Shown: piece after piece, positions 1 through 11,820 of the stretch
How positions within the stretch are numbered: position 1 is the first letter of the stretch
Layout: each line of letters opens with the position of its first letter
NCBI GenBank assembly: GCA_023014485.1
Contig: JAJOZX010009082.1
Span: forward strand, 28,501 to 92,500
Direction of reading: 5' to 3'
DNA: 64,000 bases
Source of the DNA: Bathynomus jamesi
Lineage: Eukaryota; Arthropoda; Malacostraca; Isopoda; Cirolanidae
Made by a program: the position numbers and the translations under genes
Notes under the pieces: model-generated
Database searches by the model: none
Seen by the model: only the letters and a program-made list of their open reading frames with translations
What the model was told of the DNA's origin: nothing

Positions 1-85
1 AAGCATAGAAAATATCACGTGTAAATACTTCGTGAAAAGGAACTGCAGATATCAGGATGGGCAATGCATATATGCACGTTAGGCT
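1..85 (+). pseudogene. CCCH-finger LINE ORF1 fragment
   Basis: The first 80 bases read as a short open stretch with regularly spaced Cys (TCKYFVKRNC then DGQC) and an Arg where the final His of a CCCH finger would be, then a stop. It resembles the CCCH fingers encoded from 2994. I infer it is the upstream piece of the same LINE ORF1, separated by the copy at about 0.5-2.7 kb. The left edge of the window cuts it, so only one finger can be seen. Assignment is tentative. Confidence 0.35.
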
Positions 86-96
86 GGGGCAAAAAT

Positions 97-395
97 GGTA
101 AATTTTCTTATTTCTTAAAAAGTACACTATGTGAGAAGTTTCATTTTATCTTAACAAAATATTAAAATATCAAGCATGTGCTACCCCTAGCACATACCCC
201 CCCCCCCCCCCCCTTTTTTTAACCCTCATATTTGCATATATTTAAATGGGAAAAAATGTTATTTCTTAAAAAGTACTGCGAGGAGGTTTTTTTTTCTCAC
301 TTTAACAAAATATTAAAAAGTTAAGCATGTGCTACCCTACTACCCCTATCACATGTCCTTCCTCCCTTTTTTACTTTCATATTTGCATATGTTTA
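97..395. repeat. Imperfect tandem duplication with poly-C tract
   Basis: Two diverged copies of a unit of about 145 bp lie head to tail. Both contain ATTTCTTAAAAAGTAC, AACAAAATATTAAAA, AGCATGTGCTACC and ATTTGCATAT in the same order. The first copy carries a run of 17 C at 197-213. This is AT-rich sequence upstream of the transposase-like reading frame at 544 and could be the terminal region of that element. No gene is visible between 86 and 543. Confidence 0.6.
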
Positions 396-543
396 ATGTT
401 GTTATATGTTACATGATAAGTTGTGTGTTTAATGCTTGATATTTTTATGTTTCAGATTAATAAAAATAATTTGCATTTGCTTTAATTATAATTTGAATTA
501 TTATAAATTACATATAATTTGATTTTACTTCTGAATATAAACT

Positions 544-2660
544 ATGACTACTAGAAGCAAGTCCTCAAATGCAGCCTTTGGATATCCTATGGAATTCCCA
601 GCAGCCACAACTTCAAAAGCAGATGTTGTGAGACACTACCTTTTTGTGTGCTGTCATGAAGAAGCTAAATCAAAAGGATCGGCAACTGCTAATGATTGTT
701 ACAGGGTTGTTGTAAAAGATATTGAAGACATTTGGGTGAAATTTTCTTTTCCTACGATTAACACCAAAAGTATCTATCTTAAAGTCAGTCAACTAATAGA
801 AGCAGCCTCAAAATTGAACAAGGTGCTGTTACATCGAAGAAATGAAAGTTTTGCCTTAAAAGTAGCTCAGTATGAGATGATGTTTGATATATCTTCTTAT
901 GAATGCTATGATAAGGGAATTGATAGGAAATCTTGCCGATGTAAGGATAAAATACCAATGGCAGAATGGGAGTCTTTTGTGGGTCAAAAACAAAGAAAAA
1001 ATCAGTTAGGACCAATTGATTGCATAGCTAGTTTAACAAAGAAGAGATCTTTAGCAAGAACCCAAGAAGCACAAAACCGTCAACTAAAAGCACAAGAAGA
1101 AATGACTGAAGCCACCAAGCCACCATCAGAATTTATAGAAAATGCTGAAGAAGACATGGATGTAGATTCAGAGAGTCAGGATGTAGATTATGAGGCTGAT
1201 TTAGAATTGACTGAGAATATTTAGAACAGGCACTCGTATAAAAACCTAGCATTAACAGCAGATTATCATTTAAGTTGTAGAGCTGCAGCTGCAATAGTCA
1301 ATGCAGCTTTAAAAGATATGGGGATCCTTAACCACACCAACACGCTTGACAGAAAGAAATTAGAAAGAGAAAGAAATCACATGGGTGAAACAAATACTTT
1401 TAGGTCTAAATCCAAAAATCTGAAGATGGAGTGCCTTGGATTTGATGGAAGGAAAGATAACACACTAACTAAAAGTGGAAAGATAAAAGAAGAACACTAT
1501 GTTATTGTGAAAGAACCTGGAAGCATCTATGTAGACCATGTCACCAGATAATGGAACTGCTCACTGCATAGCAAGAGAGTTGATAACTATTATTACAGAC
1601 TCAAACAACACAAGATACTATCAAAGCTTCACTGTATGATGGTACTCCTGTAAATACAGGAAAAATTGGTGGAGCCATAAAACTGGTGCCTCTTGCATTT
1701 GAATGAGCTGCCTTTTATGCACGTCTACAAAGCCATTGATGGTAAAACAACAGGCCCAAATACTTTTGTGGGTTCAATTGGGAATAAACTGAAAACAGAT
1801 TTAACAAAATTGGAGGTAGTCAAATATTCATGCGTAAAGGGAAACATTAAAGAAATTCCAGCAAATGTTGTGAAGGAGCTAAGCAGTGATCAAAGATATC
1901 TCTATATGTGTCTGGCAGTGCAAACTGGAGACACTTCTCAAGATCTGTCCACTCAATACCCAGGTACCCTTCACCATGCTCACTGGCTAACTCTAGCCAA
2001 CAGGGTCCTTCAATTATATCTCTCATTGCCAAATCCCGATAAAAACCTTCAAGATATAGTCAAGATTATTATGCAGTTCTATGCTTCAGGGTGGTTTTGG
2101 ATAAAATCTCATCCTAATGCAACTGATGGTGCATATAACTTTTGGCATTTAATGTGCTTGCTTTGAAATTTAGATGAACAACATAGATCAATCATAGAAC
2201 CAGTATTAGAGAATAACACCTACTTTGCCCACCCAGGAAATATACTCATATCAATGGTAACTGACAAAGAGACTAGAAATTAGGGAGCAAGTTATTCAGA
2301 AAATCATCCTTTCAAGAACAGGATTTTCAGGTACCAGAAACTTTGAGTTGCCTCATACCCTCAATTTCCAATCTACTGACTACACTGATGATCGATTGGC
2401 AAAAAGAGATCATTACTCCTCCACTGCTGCTAAGCAATTTTAGTGATGATGAGCTACTACAGGCTTGATGTGAGCCACTGGAGATAGCTTCTTTTCTATG
2501 CCACAGTCAAAGTGTGGAAAGGGCAGCAAAATTTAGATGAACAACAGCAAAAGGCATGTCAGGAAAGAATAGGATATGACAACCATCAAAAGTTTATCTT
2601 AAACTCATTAGAATCAAGGTGAAATCTGCCCAAGTTTGAATGGAAGGCCCAATGGAATGA
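544..2660 (+). pseudogene. hAT-like transposase family X, copy A (degenerate)
   Basis: A 226-codon open frame (544-1224) is followed by broken frames that continue the same protein to about 2660. The N-terminal part has a Cys-rich module (SYECYD, then CRCKDKIPMAEWESFVGQ). Downstream come LGFDGRKDNTLT at about 1437 (candidate first catalytic Asp), KEEHYVIVKEPG (1489), LNELPF (matching the C-x-LH-x-NELPLRH block of copies B and C), and LHHAHWLTLANR, which matches HSRWLTTANR in copy B. The C-terminal block FLCHSQSVER lies near 2500. The order of blocks (Asp motif, Cys/His motif, Arg-Trp motif) is that of hAT-type RNase H-fold transposases; the precise family is not known to me. Several stops and frameshifts make it inactive. 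Confidence 0.6.
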
Positions 2661-2959
2661 GTAAAAAACATATGAAATAAAATTTCCTGATGATATTGAA
2701 AATTTCTTCCCTTTTAATGTGATAAGGAACAATAAAAAAGTTAATTGAATTTTAGCACATTTATCATGCCTCTAATTTTTTCTTCTGAATATATTGTTGT
2801 ACTTAATTAATTTTCCTAATATTGTACATTATTAAATAAAATATACGTTAATAAAGATTTATGTCATCAACAAACCTGAATGTAGAGTAAGTCTCGTATA
2901 AATGGAATATTCTTCAATATAGGTCAAAAAGTGAGAAATTGTACCAGGGGTAGGAGGCT

Positions 2960-3661
2960 TTAAACAGCGAAAATAATTTATGAGGGGGTTCCTGTGTTCC
3001 ATTCAAACCCCTTGCAATATGTACCTTTTCAATATAAAATTTTGACCAGGCCTAATGCACATCCCACATTATGCAACATGCATTGCACAAGTGGATACTG
3101 CAAATTTGATAAGAAATGCAAGTTCCACCATATTACAGTCTGCAACACCTATGCAAGATATGAGAGTTGCAAATATGGAAAAAAATGCTGTTATCACTAC
3201 CCTCAAAGCAGTGGTGGCTCGTGGTGAGGGAGAGTAGGGAGGCACAAAGGGAGGCCCGGTCTCCCATGCCTCCTCTGAAAAGCTGCCACTGCCTCAAAGG
3301 AATGCAATGGTGAACAGGAAAAATGAACATCAAAGAAGAGTGCCAATTTTTTAGATGCAGCCACCACAATTCAGCTGCTAAATACTATCCAGCAATTACA
3401 AAATCAGCTGACAAATACTATCCAGCAATTACAAAATCAGCTGACAAATATAGGAATCCGAGAGCCAGACAGAAGGCACACACAAAGGCACTTCATGTGT
3501 CATTGAGACAACAGGTACTGACAAAGATAAAAAGAGGTAAATTCTCAGAGGACCACAAGGCAACGAAACTGGCACCCCCATTGGAAAACAAATCAGAACC
3601 ACCTGTATGCAAAAATGATAGAGAAAAAATAAAAATAATCCTAGAACATTCAGGGCCTTAA
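2960..3661 (+). pseudogene. LINE ORF1-like with CCCH zinc fingers
   Basis: From 2994 the frame encodes two CCCH-type fingers: C-x-MH-C-x5-C-x5-C-x3-H followed by C-x8-C-x5-C-x3-H (residues CKYGKKCCYHY). After a frameshift near 3230 a second frame (3323-3661) is Lys/Gln-rich and includes the 11-residue direct repeat described at 3380. CCCH fingers replace the usual CCHC knuckles of LINE Gag-like ORF1 proteins. The link to a LINE is inferred from the RT-linker fragment that follows in the same orientation. It is not intact. Confidence 0.5.
3380..3445 (+). repeat. Two perfect 33-bp tandem units
   Basis: The unit beginning AAATACTATCCAGCAATTAC occurs at 3380-3412 and 3413-3445 without a difference. 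Being 33 bp, it adds 11 residues (KYYPAITKSAD twice) without shifting the frame, so it looks like a recent slippage duplication inside the ORF1-like fragment. Confidence 0.9.
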
Positions 3662-3839
3662 ATCAAACCATTCCCTGAACAAAGATTTTTACCTGAAAGG
3701 ACTCGTGCAAGAAGCCGGAGCAGACTTTGCATGCCTCATGGAAACTCATCTAAAGGACTGCCAGGCAAACTGTGAAAATTGTGAGTCCTATATTGACAAA
3801 AAAGAAATACAACAAAAAGAAGCAAATTCGAAATTTTAA

Positions 3840-4630
3840 ATTTTCACTCCAAAGCTATAAACTGGGAAGATGTTACATCCAACATGAAAGTAATAGATTG
3901 GAAAACCATTTTTGAGGCCAAGACAACTGAGGAGATGCTAATGACATTAGAGGAGACATTAGGGATTGTGGAAAAACATGTTCCAAAAATACAACAAAGA
4001 GGAAAGAAGCAGGTTTGAGAGACAAAAGAGGTCATTGTTCTGAAAGAGAAAAAGATTGACTGCAGAATTAAGTAACTGTAAAGATAACAACATCAGAAAA
4101 ATATTAAATGATAAACTGCAAAGTATCGATGACATACAGAAACTAATTGAGAAGCATACAGAAGACGACGATGAAGCTATAGAAGCGATAAAGGCTAACT
4201 CAGAGTACTTCGATAATTTCGCAAAAAGAATGTCTAAAGACCATGCGACTATCGGACCTTTAAAAAATGAGAACAGTGCTTTATCTGATGATCTAACAGA
4301 AGTATCTGAAATATTAAGAGCTCAGTACGAATCATCTTTCAGTATCCCAAAAACTGACAAATTGACATGCGATAGAAACGTGTCCTTTGAAGAAGAACTA
4401 CAAGGGGAAAGTATAACAGACTTCGACTTTACGATGGATGATATTACACAAGCCGTAGGGAAACTAAAAACACACTCAGCGGCAGAACTGGATAAATGGA
4501 ATGCCACACTGATCAAAAACTGGAAGAATGCAATCACTGAGCCCCTATACTGGATATGGAGATGATCACTAGATATGGGAGAAATACCAGGCATCCTGAA
4601 GAGTGCGAACATAGTCCCAATATACAGTGG
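3840..4630 (+). pseudogene. LINE ORF2 linker and start of RT (CCCH LINE family)
   Basis: The frame 4056-4565 (169 codons), extended upstream through a few stops from about 3840, matches the stretch between endonuclease and reverse transcriptase of CR1/jockey-type LINEs: NWEDVTSN, then KANSEYFDNFAKR, a run ending DDITQAVGKLKTHSAAELDKWNA (the S-x-G-x-DK block at the start of RT, with Glu-Leu for the usual Gly-Pro) and DMGEIPGILKSANIVPIY. Coding ends abruptly at about 4625 where the MITE-like sequence starts. The endonuclease and most of RT are missing here; the 3' part of a copy of the same type is at 59277-60450. Confidence 0.6.
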
Positions 4631-4955
4631 ACCCCCGATTTGAGTACGTAATCCATTCCAGCATGGCGTACTCAATTCGAAATGTACTCAAATCGAACTT
4701 AATAACCTATGGGAATTAATTAATTCGTTCCAAAACCCAAAAATTTCACCCCACCCCTACTTTTTCTATAGAAATTGGCCTACGAAATTTAGTAAGGCGT
4801 TTCTTCTTTTGTGAGTCTTTTGATGTAGATGTACGTTTAGAAGCCATCACTATAACAGTACACTATGTCACTATGCCACAATATAAAATACAGTATCAAG
4901 GTCACTGCATGTACGAATCACCAAATTTATGCTATATTTTCACTATTTTATGCTG
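4623..4955 (-). mobile_element. Tigger/pogo-like MITE fragment
   Basis: The left edge reads ACAGTGGACCCCCGATTTGA, which resembles pogo/Tigger terminal sequence. On the - strand an ATG at about 4847 opens a short Lys/Ser/Thr-rich peptide (MASKRTSTSKDSQKKKR) that stops after about 33 codons, like the first codons of a Tigger-type transposase. No DDE core is present. I infer a small non-autonomous remnant. No matching right end was found, because the palindrome at 4956 interrupts the sequence. Confidence 0.35.
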
Positions 4956-5119
4956 TAATCTATGTTTCTATTACAGGTCAATTTTTTATATATGTTGGTG
5001 ATAATAGTTGATATATGATATAGGTAATGGATAATAGTGCTATTATCCATTACCTATATCATATATCAACTATTATCACCAACATATATAAAAAATTGAC
5101 CTGTAATAGAAACAGATTA
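4956..5119. repeat. Large near-perfect palindrome
   Basis: The left arm 4956-5037 and right arm 5040-5119 are reverse complements, separated only by TG at 5038-5039. The sole clear difference is an extra AT at 4961-4962 near the outer end of the left arm. The innermost arms read GATAATAG and CTATTATC. Such a structure would extrude as an 80-bp hairpin. It is AT-rich and non-coding. It may be a recent inverted duplication, a foldback MITE or an assembly artefact. Confidence 0.95.
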
Positions 5120-5480
5120 ATATTAAAGTAGTCTACATGCCTGAAAATAAGAAAAAATAGCTATAGGTATTTCATGATGGCAAATGATGTTTATTAATAG
5201 TAGCTATGGCTTAAACATAAGCAAACTAAACATACTAGGCCTATAGTACCTTAAGGATCATTCAATTCAATAAAATAAAGGTATATGTGAAAAAAATAAT
5301 TTAAGGCAATTTATCCCAAAAATTGTCATTTTTGTAAAAGCTTAGGAGCTAGGTGGACCCAGTAGATATTAATCAATTGACCTGAAATTTTGCATGTGAA
5401 TTTTTTTTTTAGGGAATGTAACCATAATAACGTAGGGCCAAATCAATTTTTGAAAGTTGCCATTTTTGATGCACCCTAAT
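5120..5480. other. AT-rich non-coding stretch
   Basis: I see no coding potential, terminal repeats or RNA gene here. The sequence is AT-rich with short homopolymers and separates the palindrome from the old I-like LINE. Confidence 0.5.
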
Positions 5481-6679
5481 TGTACATCCTCTCTAGCAGG
5501 GGTCTCGCCCCAGCCCACCTCAGCCACCTTTGGGCAAGTCAAATTCCACCCAAAACTTGCCCCCAAAACCCGGCTTTTTGCTCTCCCTGTATGCCCCCCT
5601 CACCCGCCGTCGGCATTCACGACTGTCCTATCGACCTTTGGACATCCCAGTCCACTTCGATTCTACAGCCTCCCTATCCCTTCCAAGTATCCACAAATTC
5701 CTAGTGATCTGGCCTACCTCTGGATCCCTTCCGACCAACTCTGAATGGATGTTTCAGGCAATCCAAGCCTGCAGCAACTCTAGCTGCTATGATGTACGAC
5801 CGCAGAGGGATGGCTCCCTCCTCATAAAATCATGATCAGCCACAGAGACGAAAGCCCTACTCTCACTCACTGATGTCCTTGGATGCTTGGTGTCTCTTTC
5901 CTCACACCCTCGCCTGAACCAGAGTCAGGGCCCTATTTACACCATCCACCTATTGTCGATCACAGTGAACGAGCTCCTGGAGGACCTCACACCCCAAGGT
6001 GTCACCAAGATCCATCGCTTCACATCCTGACAGGGAGGTACCCCCTCCCCCACCCCGCGTCTACTTCTTGCCTTCAGTACCTTAGTCCCTCCCGACCATA
6101 TTGTATGCGGTATGGGAGACTGCATGTCATGCAAGTTTTCTGTCCACCCATACATTCCAGACCCCCAACCCATTGCTTTAAATGCAACAAGTTTGGAGGC
6201 AACTGCACCAACTCTGTGTAAGTGTGTTCATTGCGGACATCGCTCACTGTGACTAGTACCCCAACACACCCAAATGCTCCAATTGTGAAGGCACACTCCC
6301 CTATTCATCCCGCAAATGCCTGTTCTTGAGGTTCAAGGAGGAGGTCCAAAGCCTGCAGGTAGCAGACTTCTTTAGCCTCTGAGAGGCACGGGACAGGGTG
6401 CGGAGTTGGGAAGTGAGGCAGGGCATATCCTATGCTGCTGCCCTCGGCTCTGTCCTCTCGGCCTGCCACCCTGGCCTGCTGCTCAAACCCCCCTTGACCA
6501 CTGCTCCCCATCCCTCCCAAAGGGAGTCCTTACAGGAACCGACGATGACCTGTCCCCACACCATCCCTTCTCTTCATGCATCTCACTTACCAGAGATTCC
6601 CCAGGAGTCTGGGACCAGGACACCCAGGCCCCACCCACCTCAAACCCTGCCCTCTCAGTACTCTCTGCACACACCCGAA
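5480..6679 (+). pseudogene. Old I-like LINE, ORF1 (Gag-like) 5' part
   Basis: Broken frames here align in order with ORF1 of the younger LINE at 46032-47898. PTNSEWMFQAIQA..SCYDVRPQRDGSLLIKS parallels its GNSERVFQ..PCRYDIRPLKDGSLLLKS block. It is followed by ETKALLSLTDVLG and a zinc-knuckle remnant (HCFKCNKFGGNCTN near 6174). Several stops and frameshifts are present. The frame is interrupted at 6680 by hAT-1 and resumes at 13826, the 8-bp duplication CACCCGAA marking the site. This is the first of four pieces of what I infer to be one LINE insertion spread over 54 kb. Confidence 0.7.
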
Positions 6680-7259
6680 CATGACTCCAGATTCCTGGGA
6701 TCTTGGGAGCATTGCTCCAGTAAATTTGACCATGAGAAAAAGTAAATTTGGGTTTGGGTTTTGTTCATCCGCTAGACGTTATGCAATTTTTTTGCGTATA
6801 CGTTCTTGTACAAACCAATTTTTTTAAATTACAAATTTAGTTATTTTAAGTTTAGTTGGTAATTCCATATTTAACAATTATTTTTATTTTTTGTTAAGCT
6901 TCAATGTTTTGATAATTAAAATTTTATTAAAACGTATATTTTTTTAATATAAAATTATCAGGATTGGACTATGTTCCATTGATCTCGGCCAGGTTTGATA
7001 AATTGGCCAGATAATTACTTGTGCAGTTTTAAGTAATCCACCATGACTAGAATTGAAAAGTTTAGTTAAGTTTAAACTTACTTTTACTTACTTTAACTTA
7101 CCTACTTTTACTTACTCTTCCTTACTTTTACTAAGTTTAAAGCACTTACTTTTACTTACTTTCATTGTACTATATTTACTTACTTTTACTCACTTTTACC
7201 ATACTATATTTACTAACTTTTACTTATTTTGTATTTTTTCAGGTAGTCAATAATCAATA

Positions 7260-8043
7260 ATGGATCCTAATATTGAAGAAGTTGGAGAGAAAAGTGAGGG
7301 TGTTAAAAGGGGTTACTTTTGTGGTCAATGCAAGAACAAATATTCAAAGAAGCAAAACTGGGAAGAACATTTTAATTCCAAAAAAAATATTTGTTACAAT
7401 ACAAGAGGTCCCAGAGTTTGGGCCCACAGCTTAGATATTGCAGTAAAGAAATACCAGGATGAAGTGCAGCAAAGAGATACGGCAAAGCAGTCATTTAGTT
7501 TGTTCACAAAATGTGCTAGTGCTAGACCTCAGAAAAATGAACCAACTTCATCAACTGCTAATCTAGAAAATGAAACTTTTTCACGATGTTTCACAGACTG
7601 AAGAAAGTGCTTCTCCTCCACCTAAGAAACAAAAGGTAAGTGAGGAATCTGCGCATCAGACTAACAAAACTGCTTTAGAGGAATTTGAAAATTCCCAAAT
7701 CCAGAAGACATTGAATGCAATTTTGCGCCTAACAAAAGAAACTCACCAAGCTGTTGTGGTTAATAAAGAGAAGAGTCAAAATATGCCTTCAAGTTCAAGT
7801 GTTGCATCCAAATCTAATAAAGCAAAAAGCAACAAATTTGACATTTCCATAGCCCATTTAAGCAAGTGTAAATCAATACAAGAAATCCTGAACAATGATT
7901 TGATCAAATCTACATTCAAATTGGTGGAAAAGAAGGATCTAGGGCATGCTGATGATTCATTTTCAGTACCAAGTGATATAATGGAAAACATTGCAAATAG
8001 TGACACTAATGGGTCATTCTCTGTCAGATCAACCAGTGCCTAA
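7260..8043 (+). pseudogene. hAT-1 transposase, N-terminal part
   Basis: The start at 7260 follows TTCAG-GTAGTCAATAATCAATA and opens with MDPNIEEVGEKSEG. A zinc-finger-like segment (GYFCGQC..KKQNWEEHF..KKNIC, residues 18-46) is probably the DNA-binding end. The frame shifts at a run of five T (7576-7580); with four T it would run on from 7570 to 8043. The second half is Ser/Lys-rich and acidic, without a catalytic motif. The coding region is then cut by the insertion at 8044 and continues at 11821. Role: DNA-binding end of a cut-and-paste transposase, inactive in this copy. Confidence 0.65.
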
Positions 8044-11000
8044 CACCCTCATCTCTCAGATTTTGCTGAAATTTGGTTTATAGGGAGTTTGTGGGCCCTG
8101 AATCCATTTCTGAAATTATAAGGTCAATCCGACCAACGGTTCAAGAGATATGACCTCGGGAAATTTGAGGTCACTTGCGAGGTCACTAACATTTGGCGAC
8201 CCATAACTTGGGTAATAATGGTCACAATTATATAAAAGTATATATATTTAGAATCAGAAAACGACAAGGAATCCAAATATGCAAGTTTTAGAACTCTAGG
8301 TTGAAAAATAAAAAAGTTACACTGTAACCAAAATTTGAGGTCACGATTTGACCTCTGGGGTATCAAATGAGAATTTTTTTTTTAAATGTAAAAAATGAAG
8401 GCATAGGCATTGGCTATTAGAATCAGCAAAAAAAAGTTTGTTTATGTTAGTATTTTTCATGTAACTAACATATAAGTGAACACCATATTCATAAGTTGTG
8501 CATCAATTCTACCTATTTTTTTCACACTTAAGCTCATAATTTGACCTATAGAAATTAAAATTACATTTTTTTATAGATATAAAAACAAAGGCAAAAAATG
8601 TAAAATTGTATTTCACTGCTAATCTACACTGGCAATAATAGTTATAATAGTGAAAGGGGAAGACCTACTTAGAGGATTCATGTGCTAGCCTAATACAATT
8701 TTTGCATGCTCGATGCTCTCATCAATTTCTTTTTGTGGAAAAATGTATTGAATTCTGCTGCCTCCTCTTAGGGTAGGACAACTCATTACAGTTAATATAT
8801 GATGTCCTGGCACTGCACATGAATCCTTGTTTGATGGATAATAATATGCACTTGATCCTGATGACCCAGAGGGATGTAGAAAGTTCACAGTGAAATCATC
8901 AAACTCTTCACAATATTCCTCCACAATTCCATACCAAACTTGCATGTCATAAATGCAGCCAACATACTCTCCTGGTTTGACACATTTTAGGTTACCAAGC
9001 ATTGCAGGTTCATTAGTAAAATGACAATGCCACTTGAAATGGGATACACCATCAGTTCTTCCTTGTTTAGGGGAACAAATCTATGATATTTCTGAGTTCC
9101 AGGAATAGCCCTACTATCCTTGAATCGATGTTCCAACCGTTCTTCTGCATCTTTCAAATCAGCTGTAGTTACAAAGAAAAAATTTATCTTCTTGCTCAAG
9201 TTTTCTTCACAAAACTGAAACATGTGTTCTGGTGTAAGAATTTGCCTCTCTGTAGTTCTCTGCAAACTGGCACGAGCAGTAGCTCTTTTCACTGTTCCTC
9301 CAATCCCATCACATGCATTTTTGCCATGGGATGTAGCAAAGAAGTGCCATTCACAAGACAGACCAAAATCCTCTTCATGGTAACAGAGATTTGTGAAGTT
9401 GTATCTGTTCTTATATTGGCCAGCACATCCATCTGAGAAATAGTGCACCTTCTTCAATTGTGGGCATCTGAATTTAACATATGTCATAAGCTTCAATATG
9501 AATGAGTAAACCATTATAGTGTTGTGTTTTAGTGATGCAGATAAGAAACAGACACTAAAATGGCTAAGTTCCTGGTCTGCAGATGATCTATAATAGATGA
9601 CAAAAGGGTGAACTGTACACTGTGAATTGTCCCAGTGAAACCCTTGGGCAGCATCCTGGACAATGAAAGAATAATTCTCAGAGAAATCACCTACTATAAC
9701 TACCTCGCTCTGAGGTGGTAGTGTTTCTTTCAACTGCTTGAAGTACTGTGATTGTTGCTGAGCAACAAAGTGATGACGAACCATGCAGGATATTTTCATG
9801 CTTAGGGATGATAAGTATTCATGAAGTGGCTCCACCTTATCAACCATTGTACAACGGTCAACAGTCACCCATTGCTTGTAAGATATTTCATTTGGAGCTG
9901 ATTTCACACTGTCAAGTAACTCAAGAAAATCCAGGACACCCTCTTCTCTTGGGCAATCATTGCAAAGTTGCATCATGCAAGTCTCTCTTTCTGTACTGCA
10001 GACACTGTAATCCATAAGATCCTTGTATGAAAGACCTCTTTCTCCCAATGCAGCCAGCTGCAATTTTGGATTTTGATGGTATGTGCAGACACAGACAGAA
10101 TGAGTCCCACCACTACCGGCAAGCACACAATATGATGGCCGTAATTTTGCAAATGTGGAAAATCCTATTTTGGGATTCTTTTCATCATTTTTATATAGTT
10201 CAAACATTTCTCTTAAATTCCCGAGGACCAATCGTTTTTGCACCTTCATTGCACCTTCAGCACTGATAACTTTCACGCAATCCTTTTGGCCAGGACACAT
10301 ACGACTAACCTCTTCTGACTCATAGAATCTTCTAACTATATCTTTGTGTTCTTCAGATATCACTTTTCCTTTGCTCATTAGTGGAATCTTCGGAAGGATT
10401 CCATGTTCTGATTTAAGTGAACGGCTTCTTTTCACCATGTATGTTGTAGTTTGAAAGAAACTAGCTGTTTTTTCAATTGTGTATGGTGAGAGTGTCAATA
10501 TTTGTAGTTTGTGATGGTGACATTTGCTCTCGTGACATTTGCTCTCCAGGAATGACTGTTTCAATTCATTCATTAATTTGTCTAGATGTTTTTCAGATTT
10601 AGTTTCAGGTTTTGAAGTATCACTTACCTCCTCGGTAATTTGAACACCATAACTGAGTTCTAGCCTCTCCTTCAGGTGTTTCTGAGCAGATGATAGCTTA
10701 CCACGAGCCTTGCGCTTTTTCTGGCTTAATGACAACCCTTCTGAAAAGAACAGAAAAAAAGGTTTCACACACCTGAATATTAGTAATTAAATATTAATTA
10801 TAGTACCTTAAATGCTATATAATTGGCTGTATAGTAGATCAAACAGACCTTGTAGTAAAGTATGTTATTATATTAATTTATTACTTACTTTTTTTAACTG
10901 GTGTTTGGTCCAGAAATGCTAGAACTGGTTCAACTGAAGTTGAAGGATTTTCCTTTATCAAGCAATCACTGTCATTGTCCAGATCTTGAATTGAAGAGAT

Positions 11001-11803
11001 GTTACTCAAGCCACTGATAGTAGATGATTCATTTGAATCCTGCTCAGACTCGTTGTTTTCAGTGGTACTAAGTATTAGCAGTGAAATACAATTTTTATTA
11101 AATTCTTGGAGCTTGAGGTCAAATTGATAGCTAAGATATAAAAATTCCTTGAAATGACAAGCAATTTATAAATATGGTGTTCACTTATAAGTTAGTTACA
11201 TGAAAAGTACCAACATAAACAAACTTTTTATGATTGTTTCTATTAGTCAAGAACTCTGACTTTGTTTTTTATATCTATAAAAAATGTAATTTTAATTTCT
11301 ATAGGTCAAATTATGAGCTTAAGTGTGAAAAAATAGGTAGAATTGACGCACAACTTATGAATATGGTGTTCACTTATATGTTAGTTACATGAAAAATACT
11401 AACAAACAAACTTTTTTTTGCTGATTCTAATAGCCAATGCCTATGCCTTCATTTTTTACATTTAAAAAAAAAATTCTCATTTGATACCCCAGAGGTCAAA
11501 TCGTGACCTCAAATTTTGGTTACAGTGTAACTTTTTTATTTTTCAACCTAGAGTTCTAAAACTTGCATATTTGGATTCCTTGTCGTTTTCTGATTCTAAA
11601 TATATATACTTTTATATAATTATGACAATTATTACCCAAGTTATGGCTCGCCAAATGTTAGTAACCTCGCGAGTGACCTCAAATTGCCCGAGGTCATATC
11701 TCTTGAACCGTTGGTCGGATTGACCTTATAATTTCAGAAATGGATTCAGGGCTCACAAACTCCCTATAAACCAAATTTCAGCAAAATATGAGAGATGAGG
11801 GTG
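8044..11803 (-). mobile_element. Unassigned long-TIR DDE transposon
   Basis: The ends are inverted repeats of roughly 550-600 bp starting CACCCTCATCTCTCA, with only scattered differences over the outer 450 bp. Flanking bases are CTAA (8040-8043) and TTAA (11804-11807), compatible with a TTAA target with one mutation. The right arm carries an extra diverged duplicate of the TTAGTTACATGAAAA segment. The element hosts one spliced gene on the - strand. TTAA targets are known for piggyBac, Kolobok and Sola3 elements; I could not assign it to one of these from motifs alone. Confidence 0.88.
8685..11067 (-). CDS. Spliced DDE-type transposase of the 8044-11803 element
   Basis: An exon at about 11067-10889 (acidic, TENNESEQDSNESS) ends at an AAAAAAA/GTAAGT donor. 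The next exon starts at 10740 after TTCTTTTCAG, and joining them keeps the frame (PVKKK-GLSLSQKKRK). The exon to about 9040 carries VIVGDFSENYSF, HYFSDGCAGQYKN and FFATSHGKNACDGIGGTVKR. These are three blocks with invariant-looking Asp/Asp/His-Asp, typical of an RNase H-fold transposase core. Just after EELM near 9050 one base is lost; the other frame continues DGVSHFKWH and runs 105 codons to a stop at 8685. The upstream first exon and start codon are not identified. Role: cut-and-paste transposition in the nucleus. The copy is probably inactivated only by the frameshift. Confidence 0.75.
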
Positions 11804-11820
11804 TTAATTTCAATTTTTTT

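Noticed and set aside
9083..10266. Several + strand frames of 79-117 codons
   Set aside because: They lie antisense to the transposase with GDFSENYSF and SDGCAGQYKN motifs and show no homology that I recognise.
10768..10768. Start of the unassigned transposase at the ATG at 10768
   Set aside because: That ATG lies in the predicted intron. A donor at 10888 and acceptor at 10741 join two exons in frame, so the real start is further upstream.
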